From: Nissolia schottii
Taxonomy: Eukaryota > Streptophyta > Magnoliopsida > Fabales > Fabaceae
Direction of reading: 5' to 3'
Length of the DNA: 64,000 nucleotides
NCBI GenBank assembly: GCA_003254905.1
Contig: QANU01003998.1
Location: 124,001-188,000 of the forward strand
Positions within the stretch are counted from its first letter, which is position 1. Every line of letters begins with the position of its first letter. Both the position numbers and the translations under genes were made by a program. Positions 1 to 10,767 of this stretch are shown here, piece by piece. The notes under the pieces were generated by a model that saw only the letters and a program-made list of their open reading frames with translations, did no database searches and was not told where the DNA came from.

Positions 1-68
1 TGCGCTACCTAGCTTCACTGAAATACTATATGTACTTTTATATAACTGATTCTCTCATTTCATACAAG

Positions 69-3000
69 GGTTATGTGATTGCGAGTCCAGCTGTTGATCA
101 TGCTCAAGAGCAGAACACCAAAGTCTTATATGCATACCATATGAGCCTTATACCAAAGGAACTTTATGAGGTTTACATACTGTAGCTACTTCTCTGTTCA
201 AAATTTTAATCTTTTTTCTTTCACAGCTGCTCACGTTTCAAATGTTCACCCTTAATGGGAGAACTTTGAAATTGCACCCAGTTAGAATGCACATTAAAAG
301 TTCACATTTTTATGATGAACACGTGATCTTTACAACTCAACTTTCTTTGCTTTGGTTATTGGCTTGGCTTTGCTTCGCTTCATATCTTTATTCTTTAATA
401 ACATCGTATTCTTGAAAACTATTTTTGTAGTCATTGGAAGAAAATTGTGACGGTGATTATTTAAACATTGATCCAGAAAATACGAAGTGTGTCTCGGATT
501 ATCAAGCTTACTCTGAGGTAATTATAACTCCACAATTTTTATTTATGCATTTATTTGGTTTACTATAATTGAGTTTTCTATAAGATTAAAAGTAATCAAG
601 TAAAGCATTGATTTGCAGCTAGTTCGTTATATAAACGAACAACAAATTTTGGAACCTCTGTGTATTACGACGCCTGGTGTGAACCAACGAATTCTACAAC
701 CAGTTCAAAGAGACACAGAATTTTGGTGTAGAGTTAAGTAAATTTATCTATCTTTCTCTTAATTTGTTTGTAGGTTAAGGATATATATAATATGAGTTAT
801 GCTACACGTATACCAAAAACCATACACCATACATACACCTCGTACTTATATACATAAAGTTTGTGTTTTAATTCAGGTAATGTTTGTGCACTTAATTAAG
901 TATAATTGAGAGTATCATTTACGAGTTTGTAATGTTTGTGCACTCGTGAGAATAAAGTTTGTGCATTATTAATGGTGTATGTATGAGTGTATGAAATTGG
1001 GTGTACATGTAACATTTTTGATATAATATTTAATTGTCTTTTCAGAAGAATTACCTCGAAACATCTTCCTTATCTTTTATTTAATTAGGTTTGAAGATTT
1101 TATAGCTCAATTTAAAAATAGAAAAACTACATTCTTTTTCTCTAAAATATTTTATCCGAACTAATTAACCTTAAGACAGATTCAATCCAAATAAAAGACA
1201 AGTTGGGATCTTTTGGTGCATATATACCCCAAATGCATATTCGGCACAATGCAATGCGAGAGTAATCAATTGCATTTCCTTTAATTAAAACTGCTTAAAT
1301 ATATGCCATTGCAACTTGATAAATCTTATTTCTCCTCGCTTATTAAAACCGAGTGCAATGCAAGAGAAAAGATACATAATATTTCATTAATTTTCAAAAC
1401 TATAGACAAAATATAACTAAAGAAAACACATAATCAAAATGTACCAGTAGCAAATGAATGGTGCATCATGTTTTAAAATGGTTATCACTTGTAAATGAAA
1501 ATTCTTTTTTTGTAATGCATTTATATACAGTTTGAATCTAATATAGTTACAAAAGTCGTGAGGAAAAACAAACAGACTCCTCATTCTTAAGACTAAATAG
1601 TATGGCTAACTTAGTGATATCAACTGTCTTTTAGAGTTATTATCACATCCTTGTTGACACATGGGCAAATGATGAAAATGTGAGGAAAGCCCTTCAGATA
1701 AGAGAGGTAATTAACGTTATTTTGTGTCATTGATGTTTTAAGGATTAATATGAAATTAATTGAAGTCTCGTGGACAATGCCATTTAAATAGGGAACTAAG
1801 GGGGAGTTCTTGAGATGCAACAGGACTTTGGCATATACAGAGCATCTACTCAACGTTGTAGAATATTACCAAAATCTGACTAAAGCCAACATCCAAGCTC
1901 TCGTTTACTGGTAGGCTTCCTACACTGTTCAATTCTTTTGGTGCATTGGAAATTTAATTTCTCTGCCTTTCTTTCTCAGTGTATGTCATAAAAGTATGAT
2001 GGTTCAATGCTATTGAAATTCATTCATTACATCAGAATAGGATCCAAGTGTTACAATCATTATTAGCTGATCAAACTTAATTTTTAGTTTATGATTTCAG
2101 TTCTGATCTTGACATGTCGGTACCACAACTCGCTACACAACATTGGATAAAGTCACTGAACATGAGCATACGTGACAAGTGGCGTGCATGGTTTGTTGAC
2201 GGTCAAGTAGCCGGGTAATTATGTTTTAGTTTTTGTAACTGAAATCACAAAGTAGTTTGGATAGATATTATGAATTTAATTGCTTTGCATTGAAGCAAAA
2301 ATAATTTGTGCCGTTCATCCACTACCCAAAAAAATTATGATTATGCAATGATTTAATTAGAGAACCAAGTGTAAAGCAATTAAACTCTAGATGTTATTGT
2401 GTGGAGTTGGATTCTTTTTACATTATAATTTTACTCAGAGCAGGACCTGCACATATATTTGTGTATCCAAACACTCTTGAAGTAAATTGAGACCTACATA
2501 ACAAAGGTAGCATAATGCTCTTTTTTATGAACAAATAGTAGTTTTAAGATTAGTTTTGTGTACTTGTCAAAATTTAAGCGGAATGTATTTGAGCTAAAAT
2601 GCATATGAACTTATCATTTAAGTTTTTATAATTAATTACAGCATTATATGAAACTAATTCACCTTTAGGGAACTCGATGATTAATTATATCGACACAAAA
2701 TAATTACAAATATATGCTTACAATCACATAAATTTATTGTGGGTATCCACTAGTAAAATGTTTTATATTATACAACAATTCCTCTTAACGTATAACTCAT
2801 GCTTGTGTTTTAACTCATGTAATGTTTGCGCACTTAATTAAGTATAGTTGAGAGTATCATTTACAAGTTTGTAATGCTTGTGCACTCGTGAGAATAAAGT
2901 TTGTGCATTATTAATAGTGTATGTATGAGTGTATGAATTGAGCGTCTATGTAGCATTTTTGATTGATTTTTGTGAATAAAGGGATTGTGTGTGCACTATA

Positions 3001-3299
3001 TTCACCGCATGTTCCTTTTAATATTTCGGACAGATTCACAGAAATCTACAAGATGAAAGAAGACCACTACTTAACATATGTGACGGTGAAGGTAAGTATA
3101 ATTTTTTTCATTACAACGATATTTTTTTGTTTCTTAGTAAATAAACTTTTGTTTAGTTGTTTACTATTAAATAATTTTAATTGTATATGTCTTTTGTGAT
3201 TTTAATGTAATGCAGGGCGCTGGGCATGTGGCTCAGACATTTAAACCCAAGGAAGTTTATCATATGATCAGTAGGTGGTTTTCATTTTCTCTAATATGA
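69..3299 (+). CDS. serine carboxypeptidase-like (SCPL clade IA acyltransferase-like) gene, 5' end outside window
   Basis: Eight exons read as one frame of about 250 residues: 69-170, 431-517, 619-737, 1637-1706, 1792-1910, 2101-2214, 3034-3091 and 3216-3299 (TGA). All have GT and AG borders and compatible phases. The protein shows family landmarks in order: [11 protein letters not shown], the clade IA-type stretch [44 protein letters not shown] with the catalytic Asp, and [13 protein letters not shown] with the catalytic His. The catalytic Ser (GDSYSG motif in the family) would lie on exons left of the window. Family members are secreted or vacuolar and either hydrolyse peptides or move acyl groups from glucose esters. 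Clade IA spacing favours acyltransferase, substrate unknown. No stop interrupts the visible exons, so the gene may be active. Two introns carry copies of one MITE. Confidence 0.88.
794..1020. mobile_element. 227-bp MITE in an SCPL intron, 9-bp target duplication
   Basis: The element is flanked by a perfect direct repeat ATATAATAT (785-793 and 1021-1029). Its ends form an imperfect inverted repeat: GCTACACGTATACC near the left end against TGTTACATGTACACC read from the right end. A 9-bp duplication points to a Mutator-type (MULE) MITE. It contains no open frame. A second copy of its body lies at about 2790-2962. Confidence 0.72.
2790..2962. mobile_element. second copy of the intronic MITE, left end shortened
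   Basis: The body repeats 870-1015 closely: AATGTTTGCGCACTTAATTA, then GAGAGTATCATTTAC, then TGCACTCGTGAGAATAAAG. The right end ATGTAGCATTTTTGAT matches the right end of the first copy. The left terminal inverted repeat seen at 794 is not recognisable here, so this copy is truncated or rearranged. It sits in the intron between the catalytic Asp and catalytic His exons of the SCPL gene. Confidence 0.6.
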
Positions 3300-3496
3300 G
3301 ATCATGTTTGTGTATACATATAAATATAAATTGAGGTTAGTTTTTCCTAGAGATACTTTTTAAGTGATTATTTTGAGTAAATGTACAGTAAGATACTTTT
3401 AACATTGTTTGATTCCTCGTGGGGCCATGAACATTAATGCCACAACACAACTGGGGTTTGAGCCCAATTACAAGGAGAAGGAGTCTGTTGTGAATT

Positions 3497-5640
3497 GTGA
3501 GTTATGTGGGGCTGTCTAGTGATGATAATGAGGACGATGTAGTCTCTTACCCAGAAAAGAGAAAATATCTCAGGTTTGAGAAGGCAAANGGAATTACTGA
3601 GTCTAAGAAAGCTTGGGTTTCAAGAAGGTTTATTAGATCCCTATGGGATGGTGATGATTTTTCTTGGTCCGCTGTCAATGCTATAAATGGAAGAGGTGGC
3701 CTCATTTGTGTGTGGGAAAACAAATTTTTACCCAAAGTTTCTATCGTTATGAGTAATATATGGATATGTGTTCAAGGAAAAATTAAAGGGTGTGATTTCA
3801 AGTGTGCCATCTGCTTGGTTTACAGTGAGCATACAAGGGCTAACAAGACACTAGTATGGGAGGAGCTGAGAAAATGTAAGAGTTTCATAAGACGCACCCA
3901 TGCTTTTCTTTGGAGATTTTAATGAGGTTTTGCATCCGAAAGAAAGAAAAGGGGGGTCTTTCCTTATCAGTCAGCGTTCGAGACTTTCGAGAATGGATTC
4001 AGTGAGTTGGGTTTGTTGACATGCCAATCTTGGGGTGGAAGTTTACTTGGTACAAAGGAAATTCATGCACTAGGTTGGGTCGTTGTTCATGTTGAAGATG
4101 AATGGCTCTTTAAATTTCAGAACATGAAAGCTAGAGGGTTAAACAAATCCTTGTCAGACCATTGCCCATTTCTACTTGACTATGAGGTGGTTGACTGGGG
4201 TTCGAAACCATTTCCAAGTATTGACATGTGGTTCTCACATAAAGGTTTTTTATAACTTGGTGAAGCAAGAATGGAAAAAGAGCGGAAATAAGAGAAGTTA
4301 TGAGAAGTTCAAGTGATTGAAGAGATGGAACCAAAAGGAGTTTGGTCACATTGATGATAAGTTAAAAGAAGCTGAAGATGAGGTTAAGAAAATTGACGTG
4401 TTGGCTGAAAATGGGGGCCTTGATGAAACAATGCTTGCAAGGAGAGTGGCTCTCATGTCTCTTTGTGGAAAGTGGTACGAGCAGAAGGATTTATATTGGA
4501 AGCCATTATCAAGAGATAACTCTGCAAAGAAAATGGATAGAAATACCAAATATTTTTCACTCATTGGCTCATGTGAGGAAACGGAGGAAACTTATCGCAA
4601 GATTGAAAGTGGGGGCTAGAGTGATCACTAGACCGGCTGAGATATAAAAGGATGTATGTGACCTTCATAAAGAATTGTACAAATTTGATGAGGAATCGAA
4701 TTCACAGCACCTGAAGGGCTGGTAAAACAAATTTCTACCAAGGAGGCATCAACTTTAGAGGTTATGCCGACGATGAAAGAAATAAAGGAAGCTGTTTGGT
4801 CGCGCGACCCCTCAAAAGCCTCGGGGCCGGATGAGTTTAATTTTAATTTCATGAGAAGATTATTGTCAGAGATTGAAAAGGGCTTCTCTTTGGAAGTTCT
4901 ATAACTCTTTGTGAATGGATCTCTGTGTGCAACTATGACTTGGGTAGTTCTAATCCCAAAGATTGAAGGTGTAGAGCAAATCAAAGACTTCAAACCAATC
5001 AACATGGTTGGGTGCATATACATATTTATTTCAAAGATATTAGCCGGAAGGACAAAGCTTATATTGGGAGGCCCTGAGTGCATTTGTTTCAGATCATCAA
5101 ATTATGGATGGCGTGTTGATTATTTGTGAAGTTGTACAATGGCTACGTAAACATAAGAAAAAAGTGATTATCTTAAAACTTAATTTCCATAAAGCCTACA
5201 ACTTGGTCAAGTGGAGCTTTGTTAACTCTAAATTTAATGGGTTTTGGAAGAAAGTAGATAAGCTGGATCAAAACCTGCATATAACCGCTTCAATGTCGAT
5301 TCTGGTTGATGATGTGGCTTTGGAATCGTTCAACATGGAGCAGGTTTTGCGCCAAGGAGACCCTATTTCCCCATTCCTCTTTGTTCTTGTGGCAGATGTT
5401 CTGAGCAGAACACCTTACCTCTTCACTGCTTAAGCCTTTTCAAGCTATTGAGTCAAGTTTTTAAGAAGATTATTAGCCTACAAAAATATTTTTGGGGCAA
5501 AGCAAATGGATAAAGAGGAATAGCACTGAGTAAATGGTCCCAATTACAACTACCTAAGAAATAAGGTGCTTTGGGAGTGGGTGACCTAGTAATTAGGAAC
5601 TCAACCTTGTTATTTAAATGGTGGTGGAGATCCATGTAAC
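3497..5640 (+). mobile_element. decayed L1-type LINE (non-LTR retrotransposon)
   Basis: Successive frames on the plus strand match plant LINE ORF2. An endonuclease-like block at 3497-3922 includes LWDGDDFSWSAVNAINGRGG and a CAICLVYSEH motif. A linker follows at 4317-4619. Reverse-transcriptase blocks at about 4767-5430 include DPSKASGPDEFNF, the IPKIEGVEQIKDFKPI block, KVIILKLNFHKAYNLVKW and QGDPISPFLFVLVAD. At about 5430-5450 the sequence jumps to the ORF2 C-terminal part (LQKYFWGKANG, LVIRNSTLLFKWWWRSM). The catalytic YxDD block and the thumb are therefore missing. Several frame changes and stops are present, so it is dead. The flank 3420-3500 has a short reading of no known family. Confidence 0.85.
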
Positions 5641-5821
5641 AATCCAACAATCGTTATCAGCACTAAAGGGACTAGTTGTTTTACAAAAATCTCTTCAGAA
5701 ACGTTTATCTTAAAAACACGCATTTTAAACTCTAAATAAAAACAACTAAAATATATTTTCTGAATAAACATAAATAAACTATTTACAATGAACATAAATA
5801 TATATATATATATATGACAAA
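5641..5821. repeat. A+T-rich spacer with (TA)n microsatellite
   Basis: This stretch separates the LINE from the palindromic element. It holds a TA microsatellite at about 5798-5814. I see no gene in it. The last nine bases (TATGACAAA, 5813-5821) are the left target duplication of the next element. Confidence 0.6.
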
Positions 5822-7371
5822 GGGTTAAATAAGTTTATAGTTCCTAATAAATTACAAATTTTAATATTAGCCCTTAATAAATATTTTTTTTTGTTTTAGT
5901 CCCTAATAAATGTATATTTTAGTTTTTCGTCCCTGCTATTAACTTAGACTGTTAATTGTTGACGTAGCAAACGAAAGTCAAAGTCAACCCTGCTTATGTG
6001 GCACCTTATTTATCAATGTGGCATAAAAAGTTCTTAAATAAGTTTTTAGTCCTTAATAAATCAAAAATTTTGGCTTTACTCTCTAATAGATTAAAAAAAA
6101 AATTTGGTTTTAGCCCATAATTAAAAAATTGGCCGAGTCCCTAATAAATTTTAATTTATATTTTTCACCCCCATTATTAGTTTGATCAACTAAGCCTAAA
6201 GAAATCAATCACCACCTTCTCTCTCTCTTATCTTATCTCAATCACTCCCTTCTTTGTCCCATGAGCACTACTTCCCACCTCTCACCTACCACCAAAATTC
6301 TATCTTTCAACCACCACACCACCAACCGCAACTCCCTGCCAAAAAACCATGTCGTCTAGGAAAAAACCACAAATGATGTGTCCTCCTCAATGTCATCTCT
6401 GGCGAGGCAAGGCGAGGGATTACGATCTGTAACCTTCATCACTTCCTAACTTCCAAGAGCCATCATCATTCATCCCTCATGAAACTATTATCAATCCTTA
6501 GATCAATGAGGAAACACAATGCCTACTTTGTGTCAGCACCACTAGGACAAAACCACTGTGTCACTACCATTCTTAGTAGTGGTTTGAGTGATTTTAAGGA
6601 TGGGAGGTGTGACTCATGGTTAAGGAAGTGGCTCGTGGGGTTGATGTCGAAGTCCTAACTGGACAACGACGTTGTTGTTCCCCACAGATCTGAGGATTAA
6701 TGATAGTTTCATGAGAAATAAATGATGGTGGTTCCTATAAGTCAAGAAGTGATGGAGGTGTCACAACAAATCTCATTGTCCATCACCTTGCCTTGCCATA
6801 GATGTCATTGAAGAGGACACATCGTTTGTAGATTTTGCCTCGACAATATGGGTTTTTGGTAGGAAGTTGTGGTTGGTGGTGTGGTGGTTGAAAGATAGAA
6901 TAGTGGTGGTAGGTGAGAGGTGATAAGCAGTGGTCATGGGATAGAGAAGAGAGTTATAGAGATAAGAGAAGACTGGAGAAAAGGTGGTAATTGCTTTCTT
7001 TAGACTTAATTGATCAAGCTAATAATAGGGGTGAAAAATATAAATTAAAATTTATTATAGACTGAAACCAATTTTTTTATTAGGATCTAAAACCAAAATT
7101 TTATTTATCAGGGACTAAAACCAAAATTTGATTTATTAAGGATTCAAAACTAATTTAGGAAATTTTTTATGGCATGTGAATAAGTGATGTGCCACATAAG
7201 CAGAATTGACTCTGACTTTCGTCTGTCATGTCAACAGTTAATACACCAAGCTCACGACAATGACGAAAAACAAAAAAATAAATTTATTAAGGACTGAAAC
7301 CAAAAAAATATGTTACTAAGGGCTAAAATCAAAATTTGTGATTTATTAGAGACTAAAAACGTATTTAACCT
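5822..7371. mobile_element. 1.55-kb long-palindrome MULE-like (foldback) element
   Basis: The left end GGGTTAAATAAGTTTATAG mirrors the right end, which reads AGGTTAAATACGTTTTTAG on the other strand. The inverted match continues with indels for roughly 700 bp per arm (about 5822-6510 and 6680-7371). Inner mirror landmarks include the CACCACCTTCTC motif near 6211 against GGAGAAAAGGTGGTAATTGC near 6974. The loop is about 170 bp. Flanks are TATGACAAA (5813-5821) and TATGATAAA (7372-7380), a 9-bp target duplication with one mismatch, as expected for Mutator-like elements. No transposase is coded, so movement would need a partner in trans. Arms still pair well, so the copy is fairly young. Confidence 0.82.
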
Positions 7372-7380
7372 TATGATAAA

Positions 7381-8190
7381 ATAGTGATTGGTCTGAAGAT
7401 CCTGTCTATGTACAAATGGAGCACTATAAACACTGACTCGATTATAAAATAGAATAGAATCTAACATGATCATACAGATAACTTCATCTCAATGTGACTG
7501 CTAACACAAGAGTCTTGAAGTCGCTACAATAACAACAACGACGACGATCATAATCATACAAAAATAATATAATATCATAATACCAGTAATAAGTTTTCAT
7601 GAAAACATTTGAATAAATAGCATTTGGGAAGGGATCTAGATAGACGGATCCCGAGTGATATGGTTTGGCTTTAACTCACTACCCAATTACCTATGCCCAA
7701 ATAGCTAATGGTAATTTGATCTATCCGAGTCTATAGATTCTTGATAGTTAATCTGACTCCTGACTCTAACTACAATAGTACCAAGAGTTAACGTAGACTG
7801 TCAGTGACTTACAATTCTATCCTAAATCCAACTTGCATGAAAACAGTTCAAATATAACAATGTGAAATCTAATAACATGATTTGATAAAGCTATATAACT
7901 GACATGAATATAAATTAAAATCCATGAAGATACACATGCAACATGATGAGTTATGCAATAAAACAATGGTTCTATGACTTTTCTAAAAAAGTTTTCACAC
8001 TTTTCTAAATCCTTTCGTAAACTGTTTCATAAACAATTTCATAAACATTTTTGTAAACAATTTCTTAAACATATTCATAATGTTCGTAAAAATGATTTTC
8101 ACAAATGAATACAATAAAATAGGTTTCCAATAAAAAGGGTTCAATAAAACGTTTCGCAATTCTTTTTTGTAAATCATTGTTTCATAAATT
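7381..8190. other. non-coding stretch without recognised gene
   Basis: A+T-rich sequence with short repeats such as AACAACAACGACGACG at about 7530 and a run of degenerate TTCATAAACAATTTC-like units at about 8020-8180. Open frames here are short and of biased composition. Nothing looks like a known gene. Confidence 0.5.
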
Positions 8191-8670
8191 GAACATAAAA
8201 CTCCAGCCTCCTCTCCATTCCAACACCAGCAAGTATCGGAAAGGGCAAACGAGGGGATTTTTACTTCCCTAAGAAAGTTCTAGAGTCACCCACCCAAGTG
8301 CCAGTAACCTAAAGATCTTTGACAAGCATATCAGTCTCCAAAATGGGAACAAAGGAAATCTGGTCACAAAGAAGCCCTTCTTGGCCCTCTTGGTGCCAGC
8401 AGAGTGGGCGTACCAAAGGGACAAATTCCCTGAGCTCAAGTTGAAATAGAAGCCTTCCTTTAAGAAAGAAAAAGCCTTCACTATGCTGCACTAGTTATAA
8501 GAGGAATTGGATTCAGGTAACAAGCCAGACTTTAGATACCTGGCAAACAAAACTTGGACCCACGAGCGGTCCTTCTCAACGTTCTAATTAACCAAACTCC
8601 AAATACAATTACCTAGTAAGGTGATATTGGCAAGTCTAGTTTGCCAAGAACCAAGACCTTCCAAGTCTCC
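8190..8670 (-). mobile_element. LINE 3' fragment (ORF2 C-terminal region)
   Basis: Read on the minus strand, the sequence gives QTRLANITLLGNCIWSLVN, then DRSWVQVLFARYLKSGLL, then FKEGFYFNLSSGNLSLWYAH-like text and LETDMLVKDL in neighbouring frames. This order matches the region after the polymerase of plant LINE ORF2 (the GLGI.D...ALL.KW.W block and the GxSxxFWxDxW block). In-frame stops and frame changes show a dead fragment. It is not part of the 3.5-5.6 kb copy, which lies on the other strand. Confidence 0.62.
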
Positions 8671-9209
8671 TTATTTACGAGATAGTTGACCAACTCACCA
8701 AATTGAGAAAACAAGTTAAGAAAGAATTTCAAGATACATACTTTTTATATGGAGTGCAAGAGTTCAAGGTCAACCATAAGCTACAGCATGATCTTTCATT
8801 CAAGTTGAAGGGGACAAACAGGATCGCTCATAATAAAATGTTTTATTGTTGTTTGAGATATTGTAGATAGCACAAAACCATAATGGACATGCTTTTATGC
8901 TACTATCGCACTAATGCTGTCCATCTAATGTAGCTCAGGTACCATAGCAGTGTTAATTTTATACTTCCTTTTTTTTTATGTATTATTTTATATTTACTCC
9001 ATGCCAATTAGCCACATTTTATTCAAGTTACTTTAGACAACTAACGATTAGATATATCCTCAGGTTTAGGATTTTTTTCTCTGTACATTAAAAACTTAAG
9101 GGGTTGAGCATGTTTGGAAACAGAGACATCAGGGAAATAATCGTTTTTTTTTTATATACAAGTTGCGAGCTTTTAATTATAAACTGTTTTGAACCTAAAA
9201 ACTATGATA
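8671..9209. other. non-coding stretch without recognised gene
   Basis: No frame with a family match and no clear repeat structure. The left part may still be decayed LINE sequence. The last part is simple A+T-rich DNA up to the hAT target duplication at 9210. Confidence 0.4.
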
Positions 9210-9217
9210 ATCCAAAC

Positions 9218-10206
9218 CATAATTATTGATCGCGGATAGCGGCGTAGAGCGGCCGACCCCAAAAAACGTATAGCAGGATAGTGGGAGTGGGATGGCCGCT
9301 ATTTCATTAAATATAGATAAATATTGTGTAATTTATACCACATACATACAAATGCTAAAGAATGAAATGTTAACCACAAACACATACATATCATTACTAA
9401 TCAAAAGTCATAATCTATTCTCTAAAGATGAATCTATGGTATAAATCACCAGTATAACAAACATCAAATATCATAAGGAAAAATGATAAAATATTGAATC
9501 AAATTAAACCTAGGCCTCTAAGACTCAGATATAAGAAAGAAATTACAGAAGGGAGGAGACAAGGGGCAGAAAGTCAGCAACAAGGACAAAGAAAGGAGAG
9601 TGAAAAGCAGAGACAATGGAGGGAGGAGCAGAGGAAAAACATAGAGAGAAAGAGACAATGTCAAGAACAAAAACAAGAGATAAAGAAGAGAGGTGTGGCC
9701 GAAGTGGGTCACCAGAATATCCAACTGCAATCATCGGTGGAGGAGTTGTAGTCACCAAAGAGAAGAGCAGAGATTACTCTGTTTTTTCACAAGGTACTGC
9801 TGCGTAGAGGTCCAGAAGATAGATTGAAGAGAAGGTTGGAGAAGATGACTTTAATGTGAGGAAACAATAGAAATTTCATCAGAATAAGTTAGGGCAAAAT
9901 TGGAAATTTCAAGCCATTAAGTGAGGGCAAAATAGATCTTTCAGCAGCATAAGTGAGGGTAGGAAGGTAATTCATCATAAAACATTATAAAATTAGGGTT
10001 TGGCTTTAGAATGATGGCTACTGTTCATCTTCTTTGAGCTTCTTCGACATATGCAGCTGCGAGGCCACGATTAGTGCCACTATTTGGCTGCGATAGCGGC
10101 CCTGATGCCCACGATCGCGAAACGTGACACAACGCGCCTCCTTGATGCGGTGACCCTCCGCATCACGCCACGATATCGCCGCTATAGCACGCTATCGATA
10201 ACTATG
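9218..10206. mobile_element. non-autonomous hAT element, 989 bp, perfect 8-bp target duplication
   Basis: The termini are CATAATTATTGAT at the left and CATAGTTATCGAT read from the right. Both are followed inward by GC-rich subterminal repeats built from AGCGGC and CGCTAT motifs (9230-9300 and 10075-10195). The direct repeat ATCCAAAC flanks the element exactly (9210-9217 and 10207-10214), as for hAT transposons. The interior holds no transposase. It has a purine-rich stretch at 9530-9700 that gives a biased Glu/Gln/Arg-rich open frame, which I do not regard as a gene. Confidence 0.85.
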
Positions 10207-10214
10207 ATCCAAAC

Positions 10215-10767
10215 ACACATTAGATAAGCTGTTCAACAACCAAGATAGAGGCCAAACCAGTTAGGATTTGTTCTTAACTTGAATTCAATTCTCTATTCAA
10301 GCTTTGGTGAGTATCACTGGAGAGATAGTTCAGGTTTTCTTAATAACAGATGTGTTTTTCCTTTCCTTTGTTTACCTGGTTGCTAACCAGAAGGCCAGCC
10401 CTCTTTGGCTGTGATTTAGATCTCCTTGTCCATATCCCTTTCTCTGCCTATTTCTATTATGTACTACAGATTAAATTCTAGGATTTCTAACCTACATCAG
10501 TAAATACAATCCCTGAAATCTACTTCCTTTGCTATTATTCATATGCCATATAGTAATGATGAACTTATATCATAATACTGACAGGTAAAATAAACCCAAG
10601 CAAATTGACGATCACAGAGAACGAGTAAACTAATAAAAATGGCAGGTTGAACTGGAATCAGTAATTCAAGAAATCTAAATGCTAAGTCCATCGGCGTACC
10701 TCTTGTACAATGATACATGTGTTTTCTTAAAATCATACAAACTTTTTCCTGTGAGAGCATCAAAAAT
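10215..10767. other. 3' flank of the transmembrane protein gene
   Basis: No separate gene is visible. The gene on the right ends at 10768 on the minus strand, so its 3' untranslated region and polyadenylation site are expected here. Confidence 0.45.

Noticed and set aside
1620-1853. Minus-strand frame over SCPL exons
   Set aside because: It is antisense to exons with clear family motifs.
8269-8491. Two short minus-strand frames as host genes
   Set aside because: They are neighbouring frames of a decayed LINE C-terminal region.
9494-9807. Gln/Glu/Arg-rich frames inside the hAT element
   Set aside because: Purine-rich composition explains them and there is no domain.
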